From Pseudoxanthomonas sp. Root65 (GTDB lineage Bacteria > Pseudomonadota > Gammaproteobacteria > Xanthomonadales > Xanthomonadaceae), in NCBI RefSeq assembly GCF_001427635.1, contig NZ_LMHA01000001.1, positions 62,852 to 126,851 on the forward strand: DNA of 64,000 nt, read 5' to 3'. Under the pieces are notes generated by a model, which did not search any database, was not told the origin of the DNA, and was given only the letters and a program-made list of their open reading frames with translations. A program made the translations under genes and the position numbers. This document shows, piece after piece, positions 47,947 to 59,138 of this stretch; within the stretch, counting starts at the first letter, position 1, and the number at the start of each line of letters is the position of its first letter.

Positions 47947-48813
47947 TTACAGCAGGCGCTCCGAGACGACTCGGAACGGCACCTTCGGGACCAGGAAACA
48001 GAACGCGTCCGCTGGCGCGGAGCCCATCTGCGACACCATGGGACACTTGATGTCGATCGCGTGAAGCGGGACGATGGCGTCGAGGTCTATCGGCAGCGAG
48101 ATCGTGGTGTGCGCCACCCTTCCATCTGGCGCCACGGCGATGGCCGCGTCCTGGCAGGCAAGGAAACGCATGGCCTCGGCATGGGACGGGAAACAACCCG
48201 GCCAGGCAGGACTCGGCATCACCGCTGCTCCTAGCTCCAGCGTGGCAGACAAGGTTGGCACCGGGCCAGCGCCACCGTCGATTACCGTCCATACGTTGCG
48301 GTCCTCGACGCGATGACGCATCCGGTGAGCGAGCTGCGGTTGCATTGCGTCGCTCCACAACCGGGCTCCGATCACGTGGAGCAAGCTGTCCATAATATTG
48401 CGTGCGAATAGCACCGTGGGCATCGCATCGACGGCCTCATCGTTACGTATTACGTACCAGCGCCAGTTGCTCTGCAGTGGCGAAGGAAACAGGCCACGCA
48501 ACGGTCCGAGGAATGCAGGGCCGAAATGACGATGACGATAGCTGAGAATGGTGAAAGGCGTCCGGCCATTCCGCGTCCAATAGCGATAACCGGCTGGTGG
48601 CAGAGGTAGTGCCTGGACGTCGACCCACCAGTTCAGATACGCAACACCTTCGACGTCGCTTGCCAGGACAGGCATAGGGACTGCAGCCATGAATCGGCGA
48701 CGCCAGCACCGCCAAACAGAGCAACCGACAACGCCGGCCACCCAACGACCCACCGCGCCTTGGCGTGGGTGCTGATAGCGGGATGCCTGGTCTAGGGGCG
48801 TGCCGGCGTCCAT
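47947..48813 (-). CDS. DUF2071-like protein, probable insertion in the dap operon
   Basis: A 288-residue protein (with this start) I place tentatively in the DUF2071/acetoacetate-decarboxylase-like fold from the segments DVEGVAYLNWWVDVQALPLP, FTILSYRHRHFGPAF and WRWYVIRNDE. Its base composition is clearly less GC-rich than the neighbours, and it has more rare codons. It sits 15 bases after dapD and 30 before the ArsC-like gene, which suggests later insertion into the dap gene run. The first 41 residues are poorly supported; ATG at 48690 is an alternative start. Confidence 0.6.
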   Translation of the reverse strand: MDAGTPLDQASRYQHPRQGAVGRWVAGVVGCSVWRCWRRRFMAAVPMPVLASDVEGVAYLNWWVDVQALPLPPAGYRYWTRNGRTPFTILSYRHRHFGPAFLGPLRGLFPSPLQSNWRWYVIRNDEAVDAMPTVLFARNIMDSLLHVIGARLWSDAMQPQLAHRMRHRVEDRNVWTVIDGGAGPVPTLSATLELGAAVMPSPAWPGCFPSHAEAMRFLACQDAAIAVAPDGRVAHTTISLPIDLDAIVPLHAIDIKCPMVSQMGSAPADAFCFLVPKVPFRVVSERLL

Positions 48814-48828
48814 GCGGCGATCGCCAGG

Positions 48829-49680
48829 TCAGTCGGCCAATCCACGCAGCAGTTCGTTGACGCTGGTCTTGCTGCGTGTCTTCTCGTCGACTTGCTTGAC
48901 GATCACCGCGCAGTACAGCGAATGCGAACCATCGGCGGCGGGCAGCGAGCCGGACACCACCACGCTGCCCGGCGGTACGTAACCGTAGGTGATCTCTTTC
49001 GTGGCGCGGTTGTAGATGCGGGTCGACTGGCCGATGAATACGCCCATGCCGATCACGCTGTGATGCCCGACCACCACGCCTTCGACGACCTCCGAGCGGG
49101 CGCCGATGAAGCAATGGTCCTCGATGATGGTCGGGCTGGCCTGCAGCGGCTCCAGCACGCCGCCGATGCCGGCGCCGCCGGACAGGTGGCAGTGCTTGCC
49201 GATCTGCGCGCACGAGCCGACGGTTGCCCAGGTGTCCACCATCGTGCCCTCGCCGACATGGGCGCCGATGTTGACGAAGCTCGGCATCAGCACCACGTCC
49301 TTGCCGAAGTACGTGCCGCGGCGCGCGATGGCGCCCGGCACGACGCGCACGCCGAGCTTGCGGAAGTCGTTCTCGTCGAAGGCGCCGAAGCGGGCCTCGA
49401 CCTTGTCCCAGAACGGCGCGGGATAGGCTTCGACCAGTTCCATCTCGTTGACGCGGAAGTACAGCAGCACCGCCTTCTTCAACCACTCGTTGACCTTCCA
49501 GCCGCCCTGGCCGTCGGGCTCGGCCACGCGCAGCTTGCCGCTCTCCAGACCTTCGATGGCCAGTTCGACGGCGGTGCGGGTGGATCCTTCGATTTCCGAC
49601 GTTGTCAGTTCGGCACGGCGCTCGAACGCGCTCTCGATGGTGGACTTCAGTTCTTCGGTCTTGCTGGCTTTGCGGGTCAT
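48829..49680 (-). CDS. dapD: Tetrahydrodipicolinate N-succinyltransferase
   Basis: Succinyl-CoA-dependent enzyme of lysine/diaminopimelate synthesis. The 283-residue protein has an N-terminal helical domain and a left-handed beta-helix of hexapeptide repeats ([20 protein letters not shown] is part of it), with the family block [20 protein letters not shown] and a C-terminal cap. The ATG at 49680 (MTRKASK) is used instead of the adjacent TTG. It lies 21 bases downstream of glnD on the same strand. Confidence 0.96.
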   Translation of the reverse strand: MTRKASKTEELKSTIESAFERRAELTTSEIEGSTRTAVELAIEGLESGKLRVAEPDGQGGWKVNEWLKKAVLLYFRVNEMELVEAYPAPFWDKVEARFGAFDENDFRKLGVRVVPGAIARRGTYFGKDVVLMPSFVNIGAHVGEGTMVDTWATVGSCAQIGKHCHLSGGAGIGGVLEPLQASPTIIEDHCFIGARSEVVEGVVVGHHSVIGMGVFIGQSTRIYNRATKEITYGYVPPGSVVVSGSLPAADGSHSLYCAVIVKQVDEKTRSKTSVNELLRGLAD

Positions 49681-49701
49681 CAAACGTTCTGCCGGATCTG
49701 A

Positions 49702-52344
49702 TCAGGGGGGAGTGTCGAGGCCGGCGCGCAGCGCATCGCGCAGCGCGTCCTGCAGGGAGGGGTCGGTCAGTGGCTGGTCGTGTTCGTCGGTGATCTGGAA
49801 CACGTCCTCCGCGCGTTCGCCGAAGGTGGCGATGCGCGCATCGTGCACGCGCAGGCCCTGCCGGCGCAGCACCTGGGCCACGTCCGACAGCAGGCCGGGA
49901 CGGTCGGGGGCGACCAGGCCGAGGATGGTGCGCCGCCCGTCGGGCGTGGTGCCGAACTCGATACGGGGCGCGAACCGGAAATGCCTGAGCTGGCGCGGCA
50001 CGGCGCGGCGCGAGGTGCGCACGCTGTCGAGCGGTCGTGACAGCGCCGCGTCGAGCGTGCGTGCGATCTCGTCCGGGTCGCGCGGCGCATAGGTATCGGC
50101 CGGCAACAGTTCGAACGTATCGAAGATCGCGCCCTGCGGGCCGACCAGCACGCGCGCCTGATGGATGGCGAAGCCCATGCGGTCGAGGGTGGCGAGGATG
50201 GCGGCGAACAGGCCATCACGGTCGGGCGAATGCACGAACACCTCGATGGCATCGGCATCGTCGGCGATGCGCCGTGCACGCACCCGCGTTTCACCAGGGG
50301 CGGCACCGCGGATGGCCTGCGCTTGCCAAGCCAGTTGTTCCGGGCGGAAACGCAGGAAGCTTTCCTCCGGCATCGCCGTGAACAGCGCGTCGGCCTGCGC
50401 GGCCGTCATGCCTTGCAGTTCCAGCAGCGCGCGCACGCTGCCGCGCGCCTCGTCGAGTCGCTCCTCGACCGCCACCGGATTCTCCAGCCCCTCGCGCAAC
50501 ACGCGGCGCGCGGCGAAATAGAGGTCGGCCAGCAGGCGGTCCTTCCACGCGTTCCACAGTTTGGGGCTGGTGCCGGCGATATCCGCGCACGTCAGCAGGT
50601 ACAGATAGTCGAGACGCTCGCGATCGCCCACCAGGGCGGCGAAGCGGTGGATGACCTCGGGGTCGGCGATGTCCTGCTTCTGCGCCGTCACCGACATGCG
50701 CAGGTGCTGTTCCACCAACCAGGCCACCAGCGCGGTGTCGCCCTCGCTGAGCGCATGCGCGGCGCAGAACTCGCGCGCATCCACCGCACCCAGTTCCGAA
50801 TGGTCGCCGCCGCGGCCCTTGGCGATGTCGTGGAACAGACCGGCCAGCAGCAGCAGTTCCGGCTTGCGCAGGCGCGGCCACACCTCATGCGCGATGGAGA
50901 AGCGCTCATCGGCACGGCCGCCGGCGAACGCGGCGATGTTCCGCAGCACCATCAACGTGTGCTGGTCGACGGTGTAGACATGGAACAGGTCGAACTGCAT
51001 GCGCCCGGATACCCGCGCGAATGCCGGGATCCACTGCCCCAGCACCCCCAGGCGTGCCATGCGGGTGAGGGTTTCCACCGCACGCGGACCGCGCAACAGG
51101 GCCATGAAGGCATCGCGCTGCGCATGCGTGGCATCGGGATACGGCGAGAGCTTGGGCAGCGATTCGGCCAGCGCGCGCGCGGTGCGCGAATGCAGGCCGC
51201 GCATCTGCGGATGGGCCGCCCAGACCGCGAACAGCGCGAACACCTGACCGACATCGTTCGCCGGCCAGTCGCCGTGGCGGGCGGCCAGATAGCCGCGGCG
51301 CGAGGCGAACTGGTCATCGAGCGGTTCGGCCAGCGCTTCGCCGTCGAACTGCTCCTCGAAGCGCTGCAGCAGGCGGTCGCTGATCCGCCGCACGATGGCC
51401 GCGCTGCGGTAGAAGCCCTGCATCATCTTCTCGACACCCAGGCTCTCGGCGTCGTCGGCGAAGCCCAGCCGTTGCGCCAGCGTCTTCTGGTAGTCGAACC
51501 GCAGGCGCTCTTCGGGCCGGTTCGCCACCCGGTGCAGGCCGTAGCGCAGACGCCCCAGTGCACGCCGTTCGCGCGCCAGCGCAGCGGCTTCGTCATGCCC
51601 CAGGTGGCCCAGGCCGACCAGCGCTTCCAGGTCGCGCACGCCGAACGTGCGCAGCGCCATCCAGCCCAGCGTGTGCAGATCGCGCAGGCCGCCGGGGCCT
51701 TCCTTGATGTTGGGTTCCAGGTTGTCCGAGGTGTCGCCGAACCGCGCATGGCGGATGCGCAGTTCCTCGCGCTTGGCGACGAAGAAATCCCGCGGCGGCC
51801 AGACCCGCGTCGCGCCGATGGCGTCGATCAGCAGGGCTTCGTCGACCGGCTCGCCGACGATCAGCCGTTCCTCGATCAGCGCGGTCAGCACGCTCTGGTC
51901 GGCCGCCGCGGCCGCCGTGCACTGGCCCGCCGAACGCACGCTGTGGCTGATCGGCAGCCCCGCATCCCACAGCAGGGCGAACAGCCGCGCCACCGCGCCG
52001 TGATGGGCCTGCTGCACGTCCGGCGCCGCCAGCACCAGCACATCGACGTCGGAATGCGGGAACAGTTCGCCGCGGCCGTAGCCGCCCACCGCGAACAGCG
52101 CCATCGGCGCGTCGGCCGGGATGCAGCGCAGCCACGCGTCCTTCAGCAGGTGGTCGACCGCCCGCGCGCGCAGCGCGAGGATGCGGTCCATGCCGTCGTC
52201 CTGGTCGAAGCGCTTGTCCAGCCGTGCGTCGGTGTTGGCCAGCGACGCGCGCGCCGCCGCCGCCCAGTCCGCATCATCGGCGACGTCCGGGCCGATATCC
52301 GGAAGCCGCGTCGCCTGTCCGTTCGCGGCTGTCGTGGCGCTCAC
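49702..52344 (-). CDS. glnD: Bifunctional uridylyltransferase/uridylyl-removing enzyme
   Basis: Senses glutamine and uridylylates or deuridylylates PII, controlling nitrogen metabolism. The 880-residue protein has the nucleotidyltransferase domain ([19 protein letters not shown]), the PII-UR linker ([15 protein letters not shown]), an HD domain ([18 protein letters not shown]) and two C-terminal ACT domains ([20 protein letters not shown] and [20 protein letters not shown]). The start is GTG at 52344, which overlaps the map stop as GTGA, showing translational coupling to map. Confidence 0.95.
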   Translation of the reverse strand: MSATTAANGQATRLPDIGPDVADDADWAAAARASLANTDARLDKRFDQDDGMDRILALRARAVDHLLKDAWLRCIPADAPMALFAVGGYGRGELFPHSDVDVLVLAAPDVQQAHHGAVARLFALLWDAGLPISHSVRSAGQCTAAAAADQSVLTALIEERLIVGEPVDEALLIDAIGATRVWPPRDFFVAKREELRIRHARFGDTSDNLEPNIKEGPGGLRDLHTLGWMALRTFGVRDLEALVGLGHLGHDEAAALARERRALGRLRYGLHRVANRPEERLRFDYQKTLAQRLGFADDAESLGVEKMMQGFYRSAAIVRRISDRLLQRFEEQFDGEALAEPLDDQFASRRGYLAARHGDWPANDVGQVFALFAVWAAHPQMRGLHSRTARALAESLPKLSPYPDATHAQRDAFMALLRGPRAVETLTRMARLGVLGQWIPAFARVSGRMQFDLFHVYTVDQHTLMVLRNIAAFAGGRADERFSIAHEVWPRLRKPELLLLAGLFHDIAKGRGGDHSELGAVDAREFCAAHALSEGDTALVAWLVEQHLRMSVTAQKQDIADPEVIHRFAALVGDRERLDYLYLLTCADIAGTSPKLWNAWKDRLLADLYFAARRVLREGLENPVAVEERLDEARGSVRALLELQGMTAAQADALFTAMPEESFLRFRPEQLAWQAQAIRGAAPGETRVRARRIADDADAIEVFVHSPDRDGLFAAILATLDRMGFAIHQARVLVGPQGAIFDTFELLPADTYAPRDPDEIARTLDAALSRPLDSVRTSRRAVPRQLRHFRFAPRIEFGTTPDGRRTILGLVAPDRPGLLSDVAQVLRRQGLRVHDARIATFGERAEDVFQITDEHDQPLTDPSLQDALRDALRAGLDTPP

Positions 52345-53117
52345 AGGTCGTTGTCGTCGCCCGGCACGCGGGTCAGGATCTCGACGCCGTCCTCGGTCAC
52401 CGCCACGGTGTGCTCCCACTGCGCGGACAGCTTGCGGTCCTTGGTCACCACGGTCCAGCCGTCGGGCAGCACCCGGGTGTGGCGCGCGCCTTCGTTGATC
52501 ATCGGCTCGATGGTGAAGGTCATGCCCGGCTTCAGCACCACGCCGTCGCCGGGACGGCCGTAATGCAGCACCTGCGGCTCGTCGTGGTAGACCTTGCCGA
52601 TACCGTGACCGCAGTACTCGCGCACCACGCTGAAGCGCTCGGCCTCGGCGTACTGCTGGATCGCATGGCCCACATCGCCCAGGGTGGCGCCCGGCTTCAC
52701 CGCGCGGATGCCGCGGAACATCGCCTCGCGGGTCGTGTCCACCAGCCGCTTCGCCATCACCGACGGCGTACCGACCAGGTACATGCGGCTGGTGTCGCCG
52801 TGCCAGCCGTCCTTGATGACGGTGACGTCGATGTTGAGGATGTCGCCGTCCTTCAGCACCTTCGCCTCGCTGGGGATGCCGTGGCAGATGACGTTGTTGA
52901 CCGAGGTGCAGACGGTGGCCGGGAAGCCCTTGTAGCCCACGTTGGCGGGGATCGCCTTCTGCACGTTGACGATGTGATCGTGGCAGATGCGGTCCAGTTC
53001 GGCGGTGGTCACACCCGGCTTCACGTGCGGGGCGACCACCTGCAGCACTTCGGCGGCCAGGCGGCCGGCGATGCGCATCTGGGCGAGGTCTTCGGGGGTC
53101 TTGAGCTGGATGGCCAT
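52341..53117 (-). CDS. map: Type I methionine aminopeptidase
   Basis: Removes the initiator Met from nascent proteins. The 258-residue pita-bread-fold enzyme keeps the five metal ligands in conserved segments ([17 protein letters not shown] with two Asp, [12 protein letters not shown] with His, FTIEPM with Glu, [11 protein letters not shown] with Glu) and the substrate His in VICHG. It is divergent from rpsB, a common arrangement, and starts the map-glnD-dapD gene run. Confidence 0.97.
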   Translation of the reverse strand: MAIQLKTPEDLAQMRIAGRLAAEVLQVVAPHVKPGVTTAELDRICHDHIVNVQKAIPANVGYKGFPATVCTSVNNVICHGIPSEAKVLKDGDILNIDVTVIKDGWHGDTSRMYLVGTPSVMAKRLVDTTREAMFRGIRAVKPGATLGDVGHAIQQYAEAERFSVVREYCGHGIGKVYHDEPQVLHYGRPGDGVVLKPGMTFTIEPMINEGARHTRVLPDGWTVVTKDRKLSAQWEHTVAVTEDGVEILTRVPGDDNDL

Positions 53118-53193
53118 TGGCCGATTATCCCCCATTTGGCGCCCGGGCTGAACGGCCCGGACCCGGCGCCCGGTCCGGCCGGGCAGGCCCGGT

Positions 53194-53223
53194 TTGCGGC
53201 AGGGTGGGCAGGACCGCTATACT
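53194..53223 (+). promoter_or_regulatory. Promoter of rpsB-tsf
   Basis: TTGCGG (53194-53199) and TATACT (53218-53223) with an 18-bp spacer. The predicted start near 53230 leaves a leader of about 210 nt before rpsB. Confidence 0.7.
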
Positions 53224-53229
53224 CCCGCG

Positions 53230-53438
53230 GCTTCGTGCCCGGGTCCTCCCGGCCGGACCGCCCACGTCGGGCGACACCGACGAATCCACACCTGCTGCCC
53301 CAACCCGTGCCGGGGTGCCCTTCGCTGAAGGGTTCGGACACGGAAGCCGCAGGGAGGCCCAACCCCGGAACCCCGCCCTCACCGGCGCCGTCCTCCATTG
53401 ACCCGGACGGTGGGTTCCCATTCGATGGAGTCACTGCA
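53230..53438 (+). other. Long 5' leader of rpsB
   Basis: About 210 nt of GC-rich untranslated RNA between the promoter and rpsB. Long rpsB leaders are S2-binding autoregulatory sites in enterobacteria. I can see palindromic potential (for example GACCCGGACGGTGGGTTCC) but cannot fold it here. Confidence 0.45.
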
Positions 53439-54242
53439 ATGCCCCAAGTCACCATGCGCCAGATGCTGGAAGCCGGCGTCCATTTCGGCCACCAGACCCG
53501 CTACTGGAACCCCAAGATGGCGCCGTACATCTTCGGTGCCCGCGGCAAGATCCACATCATCAACCTCGAGAAGACCGTTCCGCTGTTCAACGACGCGATG
53601 AACTTCATCTCGGGCGTCGCGCAGAAGCGCGGCACCATCCTGTTCCTGGGCACCAAGCGCAGCGCGCGCGAGGCCGTGAAGGAAGAAGCCGAGCGTTGCG
53701 GCATGCCGTTCATGACCCAGCGCTGGCTGGGCGGCACGCTGACCAACTTCGCCACCGTGAAGAAGTCGGTTGCCCGCCTGAAGGAACTGGAAGCCGCCGA
53801 AACCGACGGCACGTTCGAGAAGCTGGTCAAGCACGAAGTGCTGGGCCTGCGCCGCGAGCGCGAGAAGCTGCTGGCCTCGCTGGGCGGCATCAAGGAAATG
53901 AACCGCCTGCCGGACGCCCTGTTCGTCATCGACATCGGCCATGAAGACATCGCCATCAAGGAAGCCAAGAAGCTCGGCATCCCGGTGATCGCGGTGGTCG
54001 ACTCGAACTACGACCCGGCCCTGGTCGACTACGCCATCCCCGGCAACGACGACGCCATCCGTGCCGTGCAGCTGTACGCCCGTGCCGCCGCCGACGCCGT
54101 GCTGGAAGGCAAGGCCGCCCAGCCGAACGCCGCCACCGTGCGCGAGGACGAGTTCGCCGAAGGCGGCGACGACAAGGGTGCGCGTCGCGCCCCGGCCAAG
54201 AAGGCCGCCGGCAAGAAGTCCGACGAAGCCGCCGCCGAGTAA
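53439..54242 (+). CDS. rpsB: 30S ribosomal protein S2
   Basis: Small-subunit protein S2, 267 residues, starting [27 protein letters not shown] (quoted in part as [13 protein letters not shown]). [14 protein letters not shown] and [19 protein letters not shown] are family blocks. It ends in a Lys/Ala-rich tail. Paired with tsf downstream, the usual order. A hairpin and an extragenic repeat now lie between the two. Confidence 0.97.
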   Translation: MPQVTMRQMLEAGVHFGHQTRYWNPKMAPYIFGARGKIHIINLEKTVPLFNDAMNFISGVAQKRGTILFLGTKRSAREAVKEEAERCGMPFMTQRWLGGTLTNFATVKKSVARLKELEAAETDGTFEKLVKHEVLGLRREREKLLASLGGIKEMNRLPDALFVIDIGHEDIAIKEAKKLGIPVIAVVDSNYDPALVDYAIPGNDDAIRAVQLYARAAADAVLEGKAAQPNAATVREDEFAEGGDDKGARRAPAKKAAGKKSDEAAAE

Positions 54243-54254
54243 TCCGGCTGCAAT

Positions 54255-54280
54255 GCCGCCGCGCCATGCTGCGCGGCGGC
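54255..54280 (+). terminator. Hairpin after rpsB
   Basis: Ten-bp perfect stem GCCGCCGCGC/GCGCGGCGGC with a 6-nt loop, 12 bases after rpsB. There is no T run, so it is likely a partial attenuator between rpsB and tsf. Confidence 0.6.
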
Positions 54281-54288
54281 CCATGTTC

Positions 54289-54411
54289 CGCCTTCTCCCA
54301 TCGGGAGAAGGTGCCCGAAGGGCGGATGAGGGTACGGAGCACGTCGACGCTGCATGCATCGCGACTCCGCCGCACCCTCGCCCCAACTCCTCTCCCGATG
54401 GGAGAGGGGCT
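54289..54411. repeat. CTTCTCCC/GGGAGAAGG-type repeat between rpsB and tsf
   Basis: CCTTCTCCCATCGGGAGAAGG at the left, followed by GTGCCCGAAGGGCGGATGAGGGT, and an inverted version at the right (ACCCTCGCCCC...CTCTCCCGATGGGAGAGG). This family of GAGAAGGTGCCCGAAGGGCGG repeats is widespread in spacer DNA of xanthomonads and some pseudomonads. Here it interrupts an essential operon. Confidence 0.75.
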
Positions 54412-54437
54412 CTGCCAATCCAAATAGAGGTAATCCC

Positions 54438-55316
<879 letters not shown>

Positions 55317-55340
55317 GCCAACGCGCCCTGCGCTGCACCG

Positions 55341-55373
55341 GGAAAGCCGCGGGAAACCGCGGCTTTCCTGTTT
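55341..55373 (+). terminator. Terminator of tsf
   Basis: Twelve-bp stem GGAAAGCCGCGG/CCGCGGCTTTCC with a GAAA loop, then TGTTT. It ends the rpsB-tsf transcript. Confidence 0.85.
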
Positions 55374-55434
55374 CCGGCACCGCATGCGACGCAACAAGGC
55401 GATGCACCTGCCGCGACCGTTCGTCGCCGCTCAT

Positions 55435-55461
55435 TAAAGTTCGCGCTCTCCGCGCCGAAAC
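55435..55461 (+). promoter_or_regulatory. Sigma-28 (FliA)-like promoter
   Basis: TAAA, a 15-nt spacer, then GCCGAAAC, against the flagellar consensus TAAA-N15-GCCGATAA (10 of 12 positions). It lies 73 bp before the HDOD-GGDEF gene. Confidence 0.7.
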
Positions 55462-55533
55462 TTTCTACAAAGCTGACACTCCGTCACGCCTTGCTGGCAT
55501 CCTGCCCGCCCACTTCCTGCGTACCGCCCTCGG

Positions 55534-57027
55534 ATGCGTCCCGAACTCGAATCCCAGTTGTCGAATTGCCGCAACCTGCCAAGCCCGCCGGGCGTGGCAT
55601 TGCGCATCATCGAACTGGCGCAGGATCCCGAGGTGGTGATGGCGACCGCCGCCGATACGATCGGCCTGGACGCCGCCCTGAGCGCGCGCATGCTGCGCAT
55701 CGCCAATTCCCCGCTCTACGCCAGCCGTCGGCGGGTCGAGAACCTGTCGCAGGCGCTGACCGTGCTCGGCCTGAACGCCACGCTGACACTGGCGCTGGGA
55801 TTTTCGCTGGCGCGCTGCGGCACCGGCACCCATCCGGCCGCGCAGGAGCGCGTCTGGCGCCGCAGCGTGATCGCCGCGCTGGCCTGCCGCCTGCTGGGCC
55901 AGCACGCCGGCATGCGCAAGGCCGAGGAACTGATGCTGGCCGGCCTGCTGCAGGACATCGGCATGCTGGCCCTGCTGGAAGTGCTGGGCGACGAGTATGC
56001 GCACCTGGTCGAGCGCACCCAGGACAATGCCGCCCTGCTCGCGGCCGAACGCGAGTGGCTGGGCTGCGACCACGCCGCGGTGGGCGGCTGGCTGGCGCGG
56101 CAGTGGAACCTGCCGGCCCTGCTGCGCGAAGCGATCCTGGAAAGCGAGGCGCCCGCGTCGGACACCACCTTCAATGCCTGCGTCGCGGTGTCCGGCCACG
56201 TCGCCGACATCTGGATCGCCGGCACCGACGAAGCGCGCACCGAAGAGGCCCATCGCAAGGCCGCCCTACAGGTCGCCACGCGGCTGGGCATGGACTACGC
56301 CGCTTTCCTGGCGCTGACCGAGGACATGATCGCCGCACTGCCCGAGGTATGCGCGATGTTCGACGTCCCGCCCGCGCCGCCCGCGCGCATCCAGGCGCTG
56401 CTGGACCAGGCGCGCGAGCTGCTGGTGGTGCGCAACCTGCGCGAGATCCAGGAGGCCGCACGCGCGCGCAAGGACGCCGACGAACACGAGGACCGCGCGC
56501 GCCGCCTGGCCGAAGAAGTCCGCCGCGATCCCCTGACCGGCGCCTACAACCGCAGCCAGCTGGAAGAAGTGCTGGAGAAGGAATTCGACGCCGCCACCCG
56601 CCACGGCTGGCCGCTGTCGATCGCCTTCATCGACCTGGACGATTTCAAGCAGGTCAACGACCGCTGGGGCCACCTGGTCGGCGACGAAGTGCTGCGCAAT
56701 TTCGCCAAGTCGCTGATGCGGCATGTGCGCAGCAGCGACGTCGTGGCCCGCTATGGCGGCGAGGAATTCCTGGTCGTGCTGCCGGGCATCAACGAAGACG
56801 CCGCGGTCCACGTGGTGCGCCGCATCCTGTCCGAGGTCGCTGGCGCCGCCATGGCCCACGTCAACGGCCAGCCGCTGCACATCACGTTCTCCGCCGGCCT
56901 GGCCACGCAGGGCGCGCTGGAACAGTTCCGCCACGTCGACGACCTGCTGCGGGCCGCCGACGAAGCCCTGTATGGCGCCAAGCGGCAAGGCCGCAACCGC
57001 GTCTCGGCGGGTGCCGTCGGCACCTGA
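55534..57027 (+). CDS. HDOD-GGDEF signalling protein, probable diguanylate cyclase
   Basis: A 497-residue cytoplasmic protein. An HDOD domain (about 10-210; LSARMLRIANSPLYASRRRV, GLLQDIGMLALLEVLG) is joined through a helical linker (about 295-345, AREL...RARKDADEHEDRARRLAEE) to a GGDEF domain. That domain has the metal-binding IDLDDFKQVND and the intact active site GGEEF at 408-412, so it should make c-di-GMP. There are no membrane segments. An upstream sigma-28-like promoter suggests expression with late flagellar genes and a role in motility-to-attachment switching. Confidence 0.88.
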   Translation: MRPELESQLSNCRNLPSPPGVALRIIELAQDPEVVMATAADTIGLDAALSARMLRIANSPLYASRRRVENLSQALTVLGLNATLTLALGFSLARCGTGTHPAAQERVWRRSVIAALACRLLGQHAGMRKAEELMLAGLLQDIGMLALLEVLGDEYAHLVERTQDNAALLAAEREWLGCDHAAVGGWLARQWNLPALLREAILESEAPASDTTFNACVAVSGHVADIWIAGTDEARTEEAHRKAALQVATRLGMDYAAFLALTEDMIAALPEVCAMFDVPPAPPARIQALLDQARELLVVRNLREIQEAARARKDADEHEDRARRLAEEVRRDPLTGAYNRSQLEEVLEKEFDAATRHGWPLSIAFIDLDDFKQVNDRWGHLVGDEVLRNFAKSLMRHVRSSDVVARYGGEEFLVVLPGINEDAAVHVVRRILSEVAGAAMAHVNGQPLHITFSAGLATQGALEQFRHVDDLLRAADEALYGAKRQGRNRVSAGAVGT

Positions 57028-57039
57028 CCTGCGCGGCGG

Positions 57040-57735
57040 TTACTGCCGCGGTTGCAGCGCGACTTCTTCGTACGGCTGCACGACCACCCAGCCGTCGCCC
57101 GCGAACCGCAGCTGGATGCTTTCGCCGGATCCACGGCCCAGCAGCGTGCCCAGCGAAATGTCGGTGATGATTTCCGGCGTCAGGCCGCCCGACCACGCCA
57201 CGGTGGCGTTCGGATCGGTGAACACCGGCCCGGTCTGTGCATTCACCGGCAGCGTCAGCGGCTCGTAGTGCGAGGTGATGGCGACGATGCCATGCCCGCT
57301 CAGGCGCACGTTGAACAGGCCGCCCGACAGCATGCCGGCGACCTTGCGCATCATCGTGATGCGGCTTTCGATGCCCGACTCGGTCGCCAGCACGTCGTTG
57401 CCGTTGACGAAGATGGCCTCGCCGGCCAGCCGCAGCAGCGTGATCCGCTTACCGGCGTCGGCCAGGTAGACGCGGCCCTGGCCTTCGATCTTCATCAGCT
57501 GCATGCCCTCGCCGCTGACCGCCTTCTTCAGCAGGTTGCCCAGGCCCTGTTCCAGCACACCCTGGCGGGTGAACTTCACCGCCCCCTTGCGCGCCACCAT
57601 CGCGCCGGCCTTGGCCCAGACCAGTCCGTTCAACCGGACTTCGAGCAAGTGCGGGCTTTCCAGCTCGAAGGCTTCCGGGCTGGCGTCCTTTTCGCGGGAG
57701 GAGGCGAGGAATTCCTGCAGGGTGCGCACGCTCAT
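57040..57735 (-). CDS. AIM24/TIGR00266-family protein
   Basis: A 231-residue protein of the AIM24 beta-barrel family (related to tryptophan RNA-binding attenuator fold), with GAMVARKGAVKF, GEGMQLMKIEGQGRVYLAD and FTDPNATVAWSGGL. Bacterial members are widespread but largely uncharacterised. The start at 57735 (MSVRTLQEF) is chosen over earlier ATGs that run into the divergent gene. It converges on the GGDEF gene with 12 bases between stops, and is divergent from the cupin gene. Confidence 0.8.
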   Translation of the reverse strand: MSVRTLQEFLASSREKDASPEAFELESPHLLEVRLNGLVWAKAGAMVARKGAVKFTRQGVLEQGLGNLLKKAVSGEGMQLMKIEGQGRVYLADAGKRITLLRLAGEAIFVNGNDVLATESGIESRITMMRKVAGMLSGGLFNVRLSGHGIVAITSHYEPLTLPVNAQTGPVFTDPNATVAWSGGLTPEIITDISLGTLLGRGSGESIQLRFAGDGWVVVQPYEEVALQPRQ

Positions 57736-57800
57736 GACCGTTCCTTGATGGCTGCCGATGGGGACGGCCATGATAGCGGCCCCGACCCGAGGTCCCGCCC

Positions 57801-58160
57801 ATGCCGCGCATCGTTCCCGTGCCACACACGCCCGACGCCGCCACGCGCGCGCCGGTCGCCGCCTATCGCCTGGTGGCCGGACAGCCGACGCAGGCGGTCG
57901 GCAACGCCTACTCGTCGCAGGACGCGCGGTTCCATTGCGGCGTCTGGGAGGGCGACGTGGGCGCCTGGCGCGTGCACTACACCGAGCACGAGTTCTGCCA
58001 CCTGCTCAGCGGCCGTGTGCGCCTGCGCGATGACGCCGGCGATGAGGTGGTGGTGCTGGAGGCCGGCCAGAGCTTCGTAGTGCCGGCCGGTTTCAGCGGC
58101 ACGTGGGACGTGCTGGAAGCCGCGCGCAAGCTCTACGCGATCTACGAACCCGGCGACTGA
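57801..58160 (+). CDS. Cupin-domain protein (Cupin_3/EutQ-like)
   Basis: A 119-residue single cupin. The core [20 protein letters not shown] and [17 protein letters not shown] matches the Cupin_3 family (DUF861), in which substrate or metal binding sits in the barrel. No catabolic partner gene is adjacent. It lies 52 bases before pyrH, possibly on one transcript. Specific function unknown. Confidence 0.8.
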   Translation: MPRIVPVPHTPDAATRAPVAAYRLVAGQPTQAVGNAYSSQDARFHCGVWEGDVGAWRVHYTEHEFCHLLSGRVRLRDDAGDEVVVLEAGQSFVVPAGFSGTWDVLEAARKLYAIYEPGD

Positions 58161-58212
58161 GGCGGCGCGCTCGGCTAGAATTGCCGCGTTTGCCCCCACG
58201 CCGAGACCCCCC

Positions 58213-58938
58213 ATGCCCGCTCCCCTTGCCTATCGCCGCATCCTGCTCAAACTGTCCGGCGAGGCGCTGATGGGGGCCGAGGATTACGGCATCGACCCGG
58301 CCGTCATCACCCGCATCGCCCGCGAGATCATCGAGGCGCGCGACGCCGGGGCCGAGGTGGGCCTGGTGATCGGCGGCGGCAACATCTTCCGCGGCGCCGG
58401 CCTGGCGGCCGGCGGCATGGACCGCGTCACCGGCGACCAGATGGGCATGCTGGCCACGGTCATCAACGCACTGGCCATGCAGGACGCGCTGGAAAAGCTC
58501 GGCGCCAAGTGCCGCGTGATGAGCGCGATCAAGATCAACGACGTGTGCGAGGACTACATCCGCCGCCGCGCCATCCGCCATCTGGAAAAGGGCCGCATCG
58601 CGATCTTCGCGGCAGGCACCGGCAACCCGTTCTTCACCACCGACTCCGGCGCCGCCCTGCGCGCCATCGAGATCGGCGCGGACCTGCTGCTGAAGGCGAC
58701 CAAGGTGGACGGCGTCTACGACAAGGATCCCAGCAAGCACGCCGACGCGGTCCGCTTCGACCAGCTGACCTACGACGAGGTGCTCGCCCGCGATCTGCAG
58801 GTGATGGACACGGCCGCGTTCGCGCTGTGCCGCGACAGCGACGTGCCGCTGCGCATCTACGACCTGTCGGTGCCCGGCAACCTGATGCGCATCCTGCGTG
58901 GCGAACACGTGGGCACGCTGGTGAAAGGCCGCGGCTGA
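58213..58938 (+). CDS. pyrH: UMP kinase
   Basis: Phosphorylates UMP to UDP; hexameric and allosterically controlled by GTP/UTP. The 241-residue amino-acid-kinase fold has [25 protein letters not shown] and [13 protein letters not shown], and [14 protein letters not shown]. In most relatives frr follows directly; here a cation exporter gene lies between pyrH and frr. Confidence 0.97.
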   Translation: MPAPLAYRRILLKLSGEALMGAEDYGIDPAVITRIAREIIEARDAGAEVGLVIGGGNIFRGAGLAAGGMDRVTGDQMGMLATVINALAMQDALEKLGAKCRVMSAIKINDVCEDYIRRRAIRHLEKGRIAIFAAGTGNPFFTTDSGAALRAIEIGADLLLKATKVDGVYDKDPSKHADAVRFDQLTYDEVLARDLQVMDTAAFALCRDSDVPLRIYDLSVPGNLMRILRGEHVGTLVKGRG

Positions 58939-59138
58939 CGCAAGACGCGCCTTCTCCCGCCGAGGGGCCGTCCACGCCCTGACGGGATATCGCGGGGCGA
59001 CGCTGTTCGATCAGGGTGCGGAAAAGCATCGCGGGCATGGCCCGCGTCTACAGACGGTCGTTAGGCGACAGGGGTTTCGTGTGCCCGCTTTCGCCCTGTA
59101 ATAGTGTTCGCCTACTGCCACAGGCACCCTAGCCCGCG

